Positions 1 to 4,760 of a DNA stretch of 6,457 nt are shown one piece after another. Each line of letters opens with the position of its first letter. Position 1 is the first letter of the stretch. The stretch is from NCBI GenBank assembly GCA_025927935.1, contig JAICKM010000408.1:1-6457 (forward strand). Reading direction: 5' to 3'. This DNA is from Chloroflexia bacterium. Lineage in GTDB: Bacteria > Chloroflexota > Chloroflexia > QHBQ01 > JADMIH01. The translations under genes and the position numbers were made by a program. The notes beneath the pieces are model-generated. The model was not told the DNA's origin. It was given only the letters and a program-made list of their open reading frames with translations, and searched no databases.

Positions 1-1550
1 CGCAGCCCCGACAGCGGGCATTCGTAGATGTCGCGGACGGCGCAGTAGCGGCGGTGCAGGCCGATAAGGCCCTGCTGTTCGCGGGCGCCCAGGCGGGCCT
101 GGCGGGCGCGCGGGCCGAGCACTTCGCCCAGCATGGTGCGTGTCACCTGGTTGTCGGCCAGGCGCGGCTGGACGGCGTACACGGCGCGGGCCGTGGCCGC
201 GAGCGCGGGCTGATCGGTGTGCGCGCTCCAGGCGGCCAGGAAGGGCAGCACCACGTTGACCAGCAACTCGCCGGCGCGGTCCTGGCCGATCAGGTCCGCC
301 GTGCTGCCCGCGCCGCCCAGGTGCGCGCCGAAGTCGCTGTATTCGCTCCAGAAAGAGCCGCCCGCCGCAACATGCAGCCGGGCCAGCCAGCGGGCGGCCA
401 GATCGGCGGGCGCGGGGTCCCGCGCCGTCGCGGCCAGGAAGCCGGGCAGCAGCCCGCCGGGCAGCAGCCAGCTTAGCAGGTGGGCCAGGGCGGCCACGCG
501 CCGGGCCGGGGCGTTGGCCGGGCGCACTCCGGCGAACTTCCAGCCCAGGCTCGCCGTGCCGTCGCTCAGCACATGGCCCAGCAGGGGGCGTAGCGCGGCC
601 CACTGGCGCTCCAACTCGTCGGCCTGGGCGACGCTCTGCCAGTCGAGCGTCTTGTTCAGCTTGCGCTGCGAGGGCAGCAGCCCGGCGCCACCCAGCAGCA
701 CCGCTTCCAGCACCACCGTCCGGTCGGCGGTCGGGCGATCCCCGGCGATCAGGTGCAGCAAGCGCAGCGGCAGGCGGACCGCCAGGCCGCCGAAGGGCGC
801 GCGGTTGGCGCTGTAGCCCAATCCATCGCAGAGTCCGGCGTAGAGGATCTGTTCCGCGGCTGCTTCGTGCTCGTGCGCGGGCAAGCCGTCCAGCGCCACG
901 GCCAGATCGGCCTCGTAGCGCGCCGCCTTCTCGGCGAAGCGAGCATCCCCGGCGGCGCCCAGCACTTGCAGCACCTCGCTGAGCGGGCGATGGGCCGTGC
1001 GCTGCCAGCACGGTTCCTCGGACAGGTCGCCCAGTTGCGCCGGGAAGTCGAGGGCAGCCAGGGTGGCGGCATCCGCGGTGATGTGCGGCGCCAGCACCAG
1101 GGTCGGCACCTCGCGCCCGGCAGCGGTGCGCGCCCGGCGGGCATCAGCCAGGCGGGCCGGGCCATCCGCGCTGCCACCCAGACTGTAGACCACGTGGAGC
1201 AACACGTCATTATAGGCCGGGTCGGTGTGGTGGCCGTGGGCATACCAGTCCGCGGCGCGCAGGTGGAGTTCGATGTCGCCGCGCTGCGGGCGGTTAGCGC
1301 CGAAGGCCACGATGGCGCCGCGAAAATCCGGTCCCGCCCCGCCCGCCCAATGCCCCCGGTAGATAATCGCCACCGGCTCATGCGCCGTGGTCCAGAACGG
1401 GCCTTGCAGCGGGCGCTGCGCGTTCCAGACCGCGGCCAGCGTCTTCTCGTGCAGCGGGAGCGCCTCGCCCAGCAGGGCCGCGGGCGGTTCGGCCAGGGCC
1501 GGCGCCGCCGGAAGCAGTTCGTCGTCGAGGCAGGACGCCAGCAAGCACAT
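1..1550 (-). CDS. DUF2851 family protein, 3' end beyond the window
   Basis: One uninterrupted minus-strand frame of 516 codons runs from an ATG at 1550-1548 to the left edge, so the stop is missing. The N-terminal part shows the DUF2851 signature: IWN-like VWN near residues 41-43, then RGHWAGGAGPDF (65-76), GDIELH (91-96), DWYAHGHH (101-108) and PAYNDVLLHVVY (111-122). The C-terminal part has GLIGLHRRYC (494-503) followed by CP (511-512), which resembles the usual end of the family, so probably only a few residues are lost. There is no signal peptide or clear membrane segment, so it is probably cytoplasmic. The start is well supported by AAGGAG 8 nt upstream. The family has no established function. 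The GPDF and GD-E-x-H spacing recalls a PD-(D/E)XK nuclease core, but that is inference only. It appears to be transcribed alone from its own promoter. I am confident of the family and not of a role. Confidence 0.88.
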   Translation of the reverse strand, partial: MCLLASCLDDELLPAAPALAEPPAALLGEALPLHEKTLAAVWNAQRPLQGPFWTTAHEPVAIIYRGHWAGGAGPDFRGAIVAFGANRPQRGDIELHLRAADWYAHGHHTDPAYNDVLLHVVYSLGGSADGPARLADARRARTAAGREVPTLVLAPHITADAATLAALDFPAQLGDLSEEPCWQRTAHRPLSEVLQVLGAAGDARFAEKAARYEADLAVALDGLPAHEHEAAAEQILYAGLCDGLGYSANRAPFGGLAVRLPLRLLHLIAGDRPTADRTVVLEAVLLGGAGLLPSQRKLNKTLDWQSVAQADELERQWAALRPLLGHVLSDGTASLGWKFAGVRPANAPARRVAALAHLLSWLLPGGLLPGFLAATARDPAPADLAARWLARLHVAAGGSFWSEYSDFGAHLGGAGSTADLIGQDRAGELLVNVVLPFLAAWSAHTDQPALAATARAVYAVQPRLADNQVTRTMLGEVLGPRARQARLGAREQQGLIGLHRRYCAVRDIYECPLSGL

Positions 1551-1558
1551 GGACAGAT

Positions 1559-1564
1559 CTCCTT
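1559..1564 (-). promoter_or_regulatory. Shine-Dalgarno site of the DUF2851 gene
   Basis: On the minus strand the sequence reads AAGGAG within an A-rich context, 8 nt before ATG 1550-1548. It fixes the start of the DUF2851 gene and argues against any of the other minus-strand frames in this stretch being real. Confidence 0.75.
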
Positions 1565-1594
1565 TTGCGCGGCAACGGATGGGTCTGGACGCGG

Positions 1595-1623
1595 AGTATA
1601 GCACAAGCGGGCAAGCTCCGCAA
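1595..1623 (-). promoter_or_regulatory. Sigma70-type promoter for the DUF2851 gene
   Basis: On the minus strand TTGCGG (1623-1618) is followed by a 17-nt spacer and TATACT (1600-1595). The triplet just before the -10 is TGC, so this is also an extended -10 (TGn-TATACT). Transcription would begin near 1588, about 38 nt before the DUF2851 start codon, leaving room for the SD at 1564-1559. The motif match and spacing are seen directly. Activity is inferred. Confidence 0.6.
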
Positions 1624-1644
1624 CAAACCGGCGGCACGCATTAT

Positions 1645-1728
1645 TTTGCACCGCAAAGACGCGAAGCACACGAGGAACGAGATTAATATAAATGATCTTT
1701 GCGTTCTTCGTTCCTTCGCGGTGAATTT
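1645..1728. repeat. Imperfect inverted repeat, MITE/REP-like element
   Basis: The left arm carries CACCGCAAAG...CGAAG...CGAGGAACGA and the right arm, read in reverse complement, carries CACCGCGAAGG...CGAAGAACGCAAAG. The outer CACCGC words lie at 1649-1654 and 1718-1723. A central AT-rich stretch (TTAATATAAAT, about 1683-1693) separates the arms. Words of the type ACCGCRAAGACRCGAAG are recurrent in intergenic regions of Chloroflexota and other bacteria. That is general knowledge, and copy number in this genome cannot be seen here. It encodes nothing. When transcribed it would form a long imperfect hairpin, upstream of both promoters. Confidence 0.6.
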
Positions 1729-1830
1729 AGGAACGGATGCAGGCGGGCTTTCGGCACACGCGCGGATGCGACTCACGGATCCAGGTACGACCAGCGATTG
1801 CTACAGTTTTGTAACTCTTGCGCCCGCTAA

Positions 1831-1859
1831 TTGACGCTTTTGCGCGCTTATCCTATACT
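1831..1859 (+). promoter_or_regulatory. Sigma70-type promoter for the zinc-ribbon gene
   Basis: TTGACG (1831-1836), a 17-nt spacer and TATACT (1854-1859) form a near-consensus housekeeping promoter, the best match in the window. Transcription would begin near 1866, giving a leader of about 150 nt before the ATG at 2018. Further TATA-like words (around 1902-1912 and 1976-1981) lack a good -35 and are weaker alternatives. Confidence 0.65.
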
Positions 1860-1894
1860 CAAGATAGACCTGCCCGTCCCAGTAACCTTTCGCG

Positions 1895-1967
1895 CAAGCG
1901 ATACACTATAGACAAGCGAGTAGGGCGCGTCTACACGCAGTTACATCCAAAAACCGCTTACATCCAC
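1895..1967 (+). repeat. Short direct repeats in the leader, 18-bp pitch
   Basis: CAAGCGA occurs at 1895-1901 and again at 1913-1919. TTACATCCA occurs at 1941-1949 and again at 1959-1967. Both pairs have an 18-bp offset. They lie downstream of the predicted transcription start and upstream of the SD of the zinc-ribbon gene, so they could be operator half-sites, an RNA element or chance. Nothing else in the leader identifies a known riboswitch. Confidence 0.25.
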
Positions 1968-2002
1968 ACCATCCGCTATAGCCCGCGTTGGCGTCCCCCT
2001 AA

Positions 2003-2008
2003 AAGGAG
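2003..2008 (+). promoter_or_regulatory. Shine-Dalgarno site of the zinc-ribbon gene
   Basis: AAGGAG lies 9 nt ahead of ATG 2018 in a locally A-rich stretch. It supports this ATG over the in-frame ATG two codons downstream (2024). Confidence 0.7.
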
Positions 2009-2017
2009 AACCCTTCC

Positions 2018-2776
2018 ATGCGAATGCCCCGTTACGACGTGCGAAACGACGGCGTCGGCCCCTATGCCGTCTTCTATTGCGATAAATGCTACCGCGAATA
2101 CCGCAGCCAACCCGATATCCAGAACACGATCACCAAGGACGTGGGCCGGGCGGCGCTCGGCGGGTTGCTGCGCAACATCCCGGTGGTCGGCTACTCGGTT
2201 GCCAACAATGTGCTCGAAGACCCGCGCTATATTACCAGCCTGAAGCCGGACCAACTCGACGCGGCCTGGCAGCAGGTGCAGGAGAACTTCCACGAGTGCC
2301 CCACCTGCCGCCTGATCGTCTGCCCCACCGACTGGGACCCGCAGGCGGGCTTCTGCACGGAGGACAGCCCGCGCCGCGCCGAGATCGCTCAGGCGCAAGC
2401 CGAGCAGGCCGCCGGGGTGGTCAAGGGCTTCGCCGCCGCCTTCGGCCTGGGCCAGGCTGTGAACAACCTGAGCCAGGCGGCCAGGACCGCCGCCGCGCGC
2501 ACGGCCCACTGCTCGCAGTGCGGCACGCCGGCCGCGCCGGGCACCAAGTTCTGCGCCAAGTGCGGCGGGGCCATGATCCAGCCGGAGCCGGTGGCCGCCG
2601 TCGTCACCTGCCCGACCTGCCAGGCCGCCGTGCCGCCGGGCAGCGCCTTCTGCACCAGTTGCGGCACCAAGATCGCCGCCGCAGCCCCCGCCGCGCCCCA
2701 GCCCACCACCTGCCCCACCTGCGGCGCGCAGGTGGCCGGGCGCTTCTGCGGCGCCTGCGGCACCAAGGTCAGTTGA
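2018..2776 (+). CDS. Multi-zinc-ribbon protein
   Basis: This 252-residue protein has three C-terminal zinc ribbons, each with two CxxC knuckles: C165/C168-C179/C182, C198/C201-C212/C215 and C232/C235-C244/C247. Further cysteines, C21/C24 and C94/C97 plus C102 and C113, could form a split N-terminal metal site. Residues 43-66 (GRAALGGLLRNIPVVGYSVAN region) and 131-160 are Gly/Ala-rich and mildly hydrophobic, possibly helical or membrane-associating, but neither is a clear transmembrane span. A Pro/Ala linker (220-230) joins the last two ribbons. There is no signal peptide, so it is likely cytoplasmic. Such ribbons commonly mediate protein or nucleic-acid contacts, and no enzymatic domain is visible. 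It has its own promoter and SD and converges on the GNAT gene. I do not recognise a named family for the N-terminal half, and its partner is unknown. Confidence 0.85.
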   Translation: MRMPRYDVRNDGVGPYAVFYCDKCYREYRSQPDIQNTITKDVGRAALGGLLRNIPVVGYSVANNVLEDPRYITSLKPDQLDAAWQQVQENFHECPTCRLIVCPTDWDPQAGFCTEDSPRRAEIAQAQAEQAAGVVKGFAAAFGLGQAVNNLSQAARTAAARTAHCSQCGTPAAPGTKFCAKCGGAMIQPEPVAAVVTCPTCQAAVPPGSAFCTSCGTKIAAAAPAAPQPTTCPTCGAQVAGRFCGACGTKVS

Positions 2777-2777
2777 C

Positions 2778-2798
2778 GAGTGCTGAGTGCTGAGTAGT
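2778..2798. repeat. Three tandem 7-bp units after the zinc-ribbon gene
   Basis: GAGTGCT, GAGTGCT and GAGTAGT follow one another directly, starting 2 nt after the stop codon of the zinc-ribbon gene. The third unit differs at two positions. It could be a remnant of a longer tandem array or replication slippage. No function is indicated. Confidence 0.5.
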
Positions 2799-2814
2799 CT
2801 GCCGCAAGGCATCC

Positions 2815-2884
2815 GTCATTCTGAGCGGAGCGAAGAATCTCCGTCTTGTAGCCACATGAGACTCTTCGCTCGGCTCAGAGTGAC
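2815..2884. repeat. Long imperfect inverted repeat between convergent genes
   Basis: A 26-nt left arm (2815-2840, beginning GTCATTCTGAGC) pairs with a right arm at 2859-2884 with only three mismatches, around an 18-nt loop. Words of the type GTCATTCTGAGCGNAGCGAAGAATCT are a recurrent intergenic inverted repeat in many bacteria, Chloroflexota among them (general knowledge, not checked here). It lies between the stop codons of the plus-strand zinc-ribbon gene and the minus-strand GNAT gene, so it could serve as a bidirectional transcription end. No T-tract follows on either strand, so a classical intrinsic terminator is not shown. Confidence 0.7.
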
Positions 2885-2928
2885 AAATCCTCTGTAACGG
2901 ACTCCGGCGAACCGCGAATCATTAGCGG

Positions 2929-3591
2929 TCAGATCTGCTTGAGCATGTAGTGGACAGCGCTATAGCCCCAGCGGCGGCGGGTGAAGAGGGACGGCTGCGT
3001 TTCGATGACCCGGAAGCCGTGGCGCTCGTAGAGGCGGCGCGCGCCTGTGTTGCTGTTCACCACGTCCAGGGTCAGCCGGGTTTTGCCGGCGGCGCGCGCC
3101 TCGGCTTCCAGGTAGCGCAGCAGGCCGCCACCCAGGCCCTGGCCCTGCCGGGCGGGCAGCACCGCCAGCGCCGAGATGTAGCCGGTGCGGGCGTCGGGCT
3201 TGTGGTCCGCGCCGGTGAGCGACAGCAAGAACAGCGAGCGCAAGGTGCGCCCCAGCGATTGGCGCCGCCGCAACACGCGCCACATCTCCATCGCTTCCGC
3301 GCTGCCGAAGCCCGGATGTTCGGCAAAGCGCAGCAGGCCGGCGCCATACACGACGCCGGCCTGCTCCCCCACATAGCACGCCCAGCCGGAGGGTAGCACC
3401 GCGGCTACCTCGGCGGCCAGCGCCGGGTCGTTGCCCAGCGCCGGCTCATATTTATCGGCGAAAGCCGCGGCGATGATCGCGCCGACGGCGGCCCGTTCGT
3501 GCGCGGCCATGCGCCGGAACGTCCAGGGCTGCGGCTCATCCGGCGATATCCTGCCCACCACCTTCCACCCCGGTGTCCAACTGGTTGGCAA
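2929..3591 (-). CDS. GNAT family N-acetyltransferase
   Basis: This is a probable acetyl-CoA-dependent N-acetyltransferase, cytoplasmic, acceptor unknown. With the longest start (220 residues) the fold reads: beta1 WTFRRM (23-28), central strand YISALAVLP (138-146), then the acetyl-CoA pyrophosphate loop Q149-x-x-G152-x-G154 and helix to about 169. Motif B follows: LDVVNSNTGARRLYERHGF (175-193), with the usual N...A-x-x-LYE-x-xGF pattern. The start is uncertain. The codon at 3591 is TTG without an SD, GTG codons at 3561 and 3558 have a weak GGGGTGG upstream, and the ATG at 3510 would lose beta1. All but the last overlap the 3' end of the URO-D-like gene (stop 3538-3536), so translational coupling is likely. 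The family is clear and the substrate cannot be read from sequence. Confidence 0.87.
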   Translation of the reverse strand: MPTSWTPGWKVVGRISPDEPQPWTFRRMAAHERAAVGAIIAAAFADKYEPALGNDPALAAEVAAVLPSGWACYVGEQAGVVYGAGLLRFAEHPGFGSAEAMEMWRVLRRRQSLGRTLRSLFLLSLTGADHKPDARTGYISALAVLPARQGQGLGGGLLRYLEAEARAAGKTRLTLDVVNSNTGARRLYERHGFRVIETQPSLFTRRRWGYSAVHYMLKQI

Positions 3592-4570
3592 TATCGCGCG
3601 CCGCGCGCACGTTGGCGTCCGGGGTATCCACGGCGATGGAGCACGCCGGGCCGAGGATCCAGCGGCGGCCCCCGGTCTGGATGGCAGCGGCGCGGGCCTC
3701 GGAGTGGATATGGGCTACGTCGCCGTCGCGCAAGGTTTCGTTGCGCAACCCGCCGATGACGACCTTGTCGGTGCTGGTCTGCACAGTGCGCAGATCGGGA
3801 TTGCCCGGCGAGCCGACAGCCCAGTTGATGGCATGGACCGGGTAATCGAGCATCGAGAGCACGTAGTTGTTGTTTTTGCAGACGTGCAGCACGTTAAAGT
3901 GCGCGTCCTGCGCCGCGGCCAGCACGCGCAAATCATAGGGCCGCGCGAATTCGGCGTACTGGTCCTCGGTCAGCATATCGCGCGAGGCCCAATCGGTGGT
4001 GGCGAAGAAGATGCCGTCGGCGCCCGCCTTCAGCAACCGGCCCACAAACTCGGTAAATGTCCCGGTGATCACTTCCAGCGCGCCGTGGACCGCTTTCGGA
4101 TCCTGCTGCATATGGGTGAGCAGATCGCGCCCGTTCGACAGCAGATCCGCGGCGATGGAAATCGGGTTGAACACTGTCTCCAGGGCATAGACCTTGTCGC
4201 CCAGCGCCTCGCAGAGCCGTTCCATCACTTCCAGTTGCTCGTCCAGCGGCCCCGAATCGAACCCCAGCGGGCGCAACTTGCCCCAATCCTGCACGGATTG
4301 GATCGGCACCTCGGTGACGACCGGCTTAACGAGCGGTTGGCCGCTGAATTGCAGCTTTACACCCCAGCCCTCGACATGGTAGGATGCACGGGGATTAACC
4401 TTCATCCAGTCCCAATCATACTTGGCCTGCCAGGCGAGCATGGCCCCGGCCAGTCCCTCAGCGGTTTCCTCGCACTCATAGAAGTGCCGCCAGAGGCTGA
4501 CCGGTATGCGATCGACCGGTTCGTTGCGCATCGTCGCGTTGATGCGCTCTTTCTTGCTCATAACAGCCAT
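3536..4570 (-). CDS. URO-D family protein, MtaA/CmuA-like zinc methyltransferase type
   Basis: This 344-residue protein has the uroporphyrinogen decarboxylase-type TIM-barrel fold. The N-terminus SKKERINATMRNEPVDRIPVS (5-25) is typical of the superfamily. It lacks the RQAGR substrate motif that true HemE has soon after this point. It does carry an H-x-C pair, H229 and C231, in FNVLHVCKNN, and a later cysteine, C310, in GPACSIAVDTPDANV. These match the His-x-Cys...Cys zinc ligands of MtaA/CmuA-type methylcobamide methyltransferases, which activate a thiol to accept a methyl group. A methyl-transfer role is therefore more likely than haem synthesis, but the substrate is unknown and no corrinoid protein is nearby. 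The start at ATG 4570 has AAGGAG 11 nt upstream. The ATG at 4561 is a less well-placed alternative. The GNAT gene overlaps its 3' end, so the two are probably co-transcribed. Confidence 0.85.
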   Translation of the reverse strand: MAVMSKKERINATMRNEPVDRIPVSLWRHFYECEETAEGLAGAMLAWQAKYDWDWMKVNPRASYHVEGWGVKLQFSGQPLVKPVVTEVPIQSVQDWGKLRPLGFDSGPLDEQLEVMERLCEALGDKVYALETVFNPISIAADLLSNGRDLLTHMQQDPKAVHGALEVITGTFTEFVGRLLKAGADGIFFATTDWASRDMLTEDQYAEFARPYDLRVLAAAQDAHFNVLHVCKNNNYVLSMLDYPVHAINWAVGSPGNPDLRTVQTSTDKVVIGGLRNETLRDGDVAHIHSEARAAAIQTGGRRWILGPACSIAVDTPDANVRAARDIANQLDTGVEGGGQDIAG

Positions 4571-4581
4571 GGGAATCGTGG

Positions 4582-4587
4582 CTCCTT
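4582..4587 (-). promoter_or_regulatory. Shine-Dalgarno site of the URO-D-like gene
   Basis: AAGGAG on the minus strand lies 11 nt before ATG 4570-4568. The spacing is a little long but better than the 20 nt to the next in-frame ATG (4561), so it decides the start. Confidence 0.6.
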
Positions 4588-4623
4588 TCGTGCGTGGACT
4601 ACGCAGGCTACGGCGCCAGCAGG

Positions 4624-4633
4624 ATCCATACCA
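4624..4633 (-). promoter_or_regulatory. Possible extended -10 for the URO-D-like gene
   Basis: On the minus strand TGG-TATGGA (4633-4625) resembles an extended -10 (TGn-TAtnnT-like, last base poor). No good -35 lies 17 nt upstream. Transcription would begin near 4618, about 48 nt before the start codon. The assignment is weak. Confidence 0.3.
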
Positions 4634-4681
4634 CACCTCTAGCCACCTGCGGTGGGGAACTCTCGGTGGGCGCGAGCGTTA

Positions 4682-4690
4682 TGGTATATA
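4682..4690 (+). promoter_or_regulatory. Extended -10 promoter for the exported-protein operon
   Basis: TGG-TATATA (4682-4690) is an extended -10 on the plus strand. The hexamer at the -35 position (4662-4667, CTCGGT) is poor, which extended -10 promoters tolerate. Transcription would begin near 4697, just before the hairpin at 4706-4729. The core stands out as AT-rich in a GC-rich surround. Confidence 0.45.
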
Positions 4691-4705
4691 GGGGCGCGTG
4701 TCGCG

Positions 4706-4729
4706 GCGCAGCCGGATAACCGGCTGCGC
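4706..4729 (+). promoter_or_regulatory. Perfect 10-bp stem-loop in the 5' leader
   Basis: GCGCAGCCGG (4706-4715), loop ATAA and CCGGCTGCGC (4720-4729) form a perfect GC-rich hairpin with a tetraloop. It ends 18 nt before the SD (4748) of the exported repeat protein and, if the -10 at 4685-4690 is right, begins about 10 nt from the mRNA 5' end. No T-tract follows, so it does not look like a terminator. A 5' stabilising hairpin or a dyad operator in the divergent promoter region are the likely readings. Confidence 0.55.
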
Positions 4730-4747
4730 GCCAGGCGATCCCTACAG

Positions 4748-4754
4748 AAGGAGG
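4748..4754 (+). promoter_or_regulatory. Strong Shine-Dalgarno site of the exported repeat protein
   Basis: AAGGAGG (within AGAAGGAGGG) lies 6-7 nt ahead of ATG 4761. It selects this start over an in-frame GTG at 4698, which would also add a non-hydrophobic extension before the signal peptide. Confidence 0.85.
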
Positions 4755-4760
4755 GACTTG

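Larger units (their letters stand above)
1551..2017. other. Divergent intergenic region, no gene
   Basis: This 467-base region separates the leftward DUF2851 gene from the rightward zinc-ribbon gene. It is clearly more AT-rich than its flanks and no convincing coding frame crosses it. It holds a leftward promoter (1595-1623), an imperfect inverted repeat (1645-1728), a rightward promoter (1831-1859) and a long leader with short spaced repeats (1895-1967). In 1729-1830 I see only partial direct copies of a CGGATGC/CACGGATC-type word, possibly the remnant of another short repeat, and nothing else. Confidence 0.7.

Noticed and set aside
753..1601. Plus-strand open frame of 282 codons opposite the DUF2851 gene
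   Set aside because: It is the antisense shadow of a GC-rich gene: it has no SD and low-complexity Arg/Gly/Ala/Gln composition.
749..1669. Minus-strand open frame of about 306 codons overlapping the DUF2851 gene
   Set aside because: It is rich in Arg, Pro, Trp and Cys with no recognisable motif, and it lies in another frame over the DUF2851 coding sequence, whose conserved residues and SD are clear.
1976..2812. Minus-strand open frame of 278 codons opposite the zinc-ribbon gene
   Set aside because: It is Gly/Ala/Arg low-complexity, without an SD, and antisense to a protein with clearly placed CxxC knuckles.
2815..2884. Intrinsic rho-independent terminator
   Set aside because: The hairpin is long enough, but no run of T follows on either strand, so I list it as an inverted repeat with only possible terminator function.
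2911..2929. ACCGC...GCGGT dyad at the GNAT stop codon
   Set aside because: The stem is only 5 bp with a 9-nt loop and no T-tract, too weak to call a terminator.
3536..3539. ATGA overlap at the URO-D-like stop codon, as a coupled start for the next gene
   Set aside because: The ATG is in a different frame from the GNAT protein and would yield a short Arg/Ser/Pro-rich peptide.
3431..4642. Plus-strand open frame of 403 codons opposite the URO-D-like gene
   Set aside because: Although longer than the real gene, its translation has no family signature and is the antisense of a well-conserved URO-D protein.
4643..4655. Small hairpin CCACC-TGC-GGTGG
   Set aside because: A 5-bp stem with a 3-nt loop is expected by chance in sequence this GC-rich.
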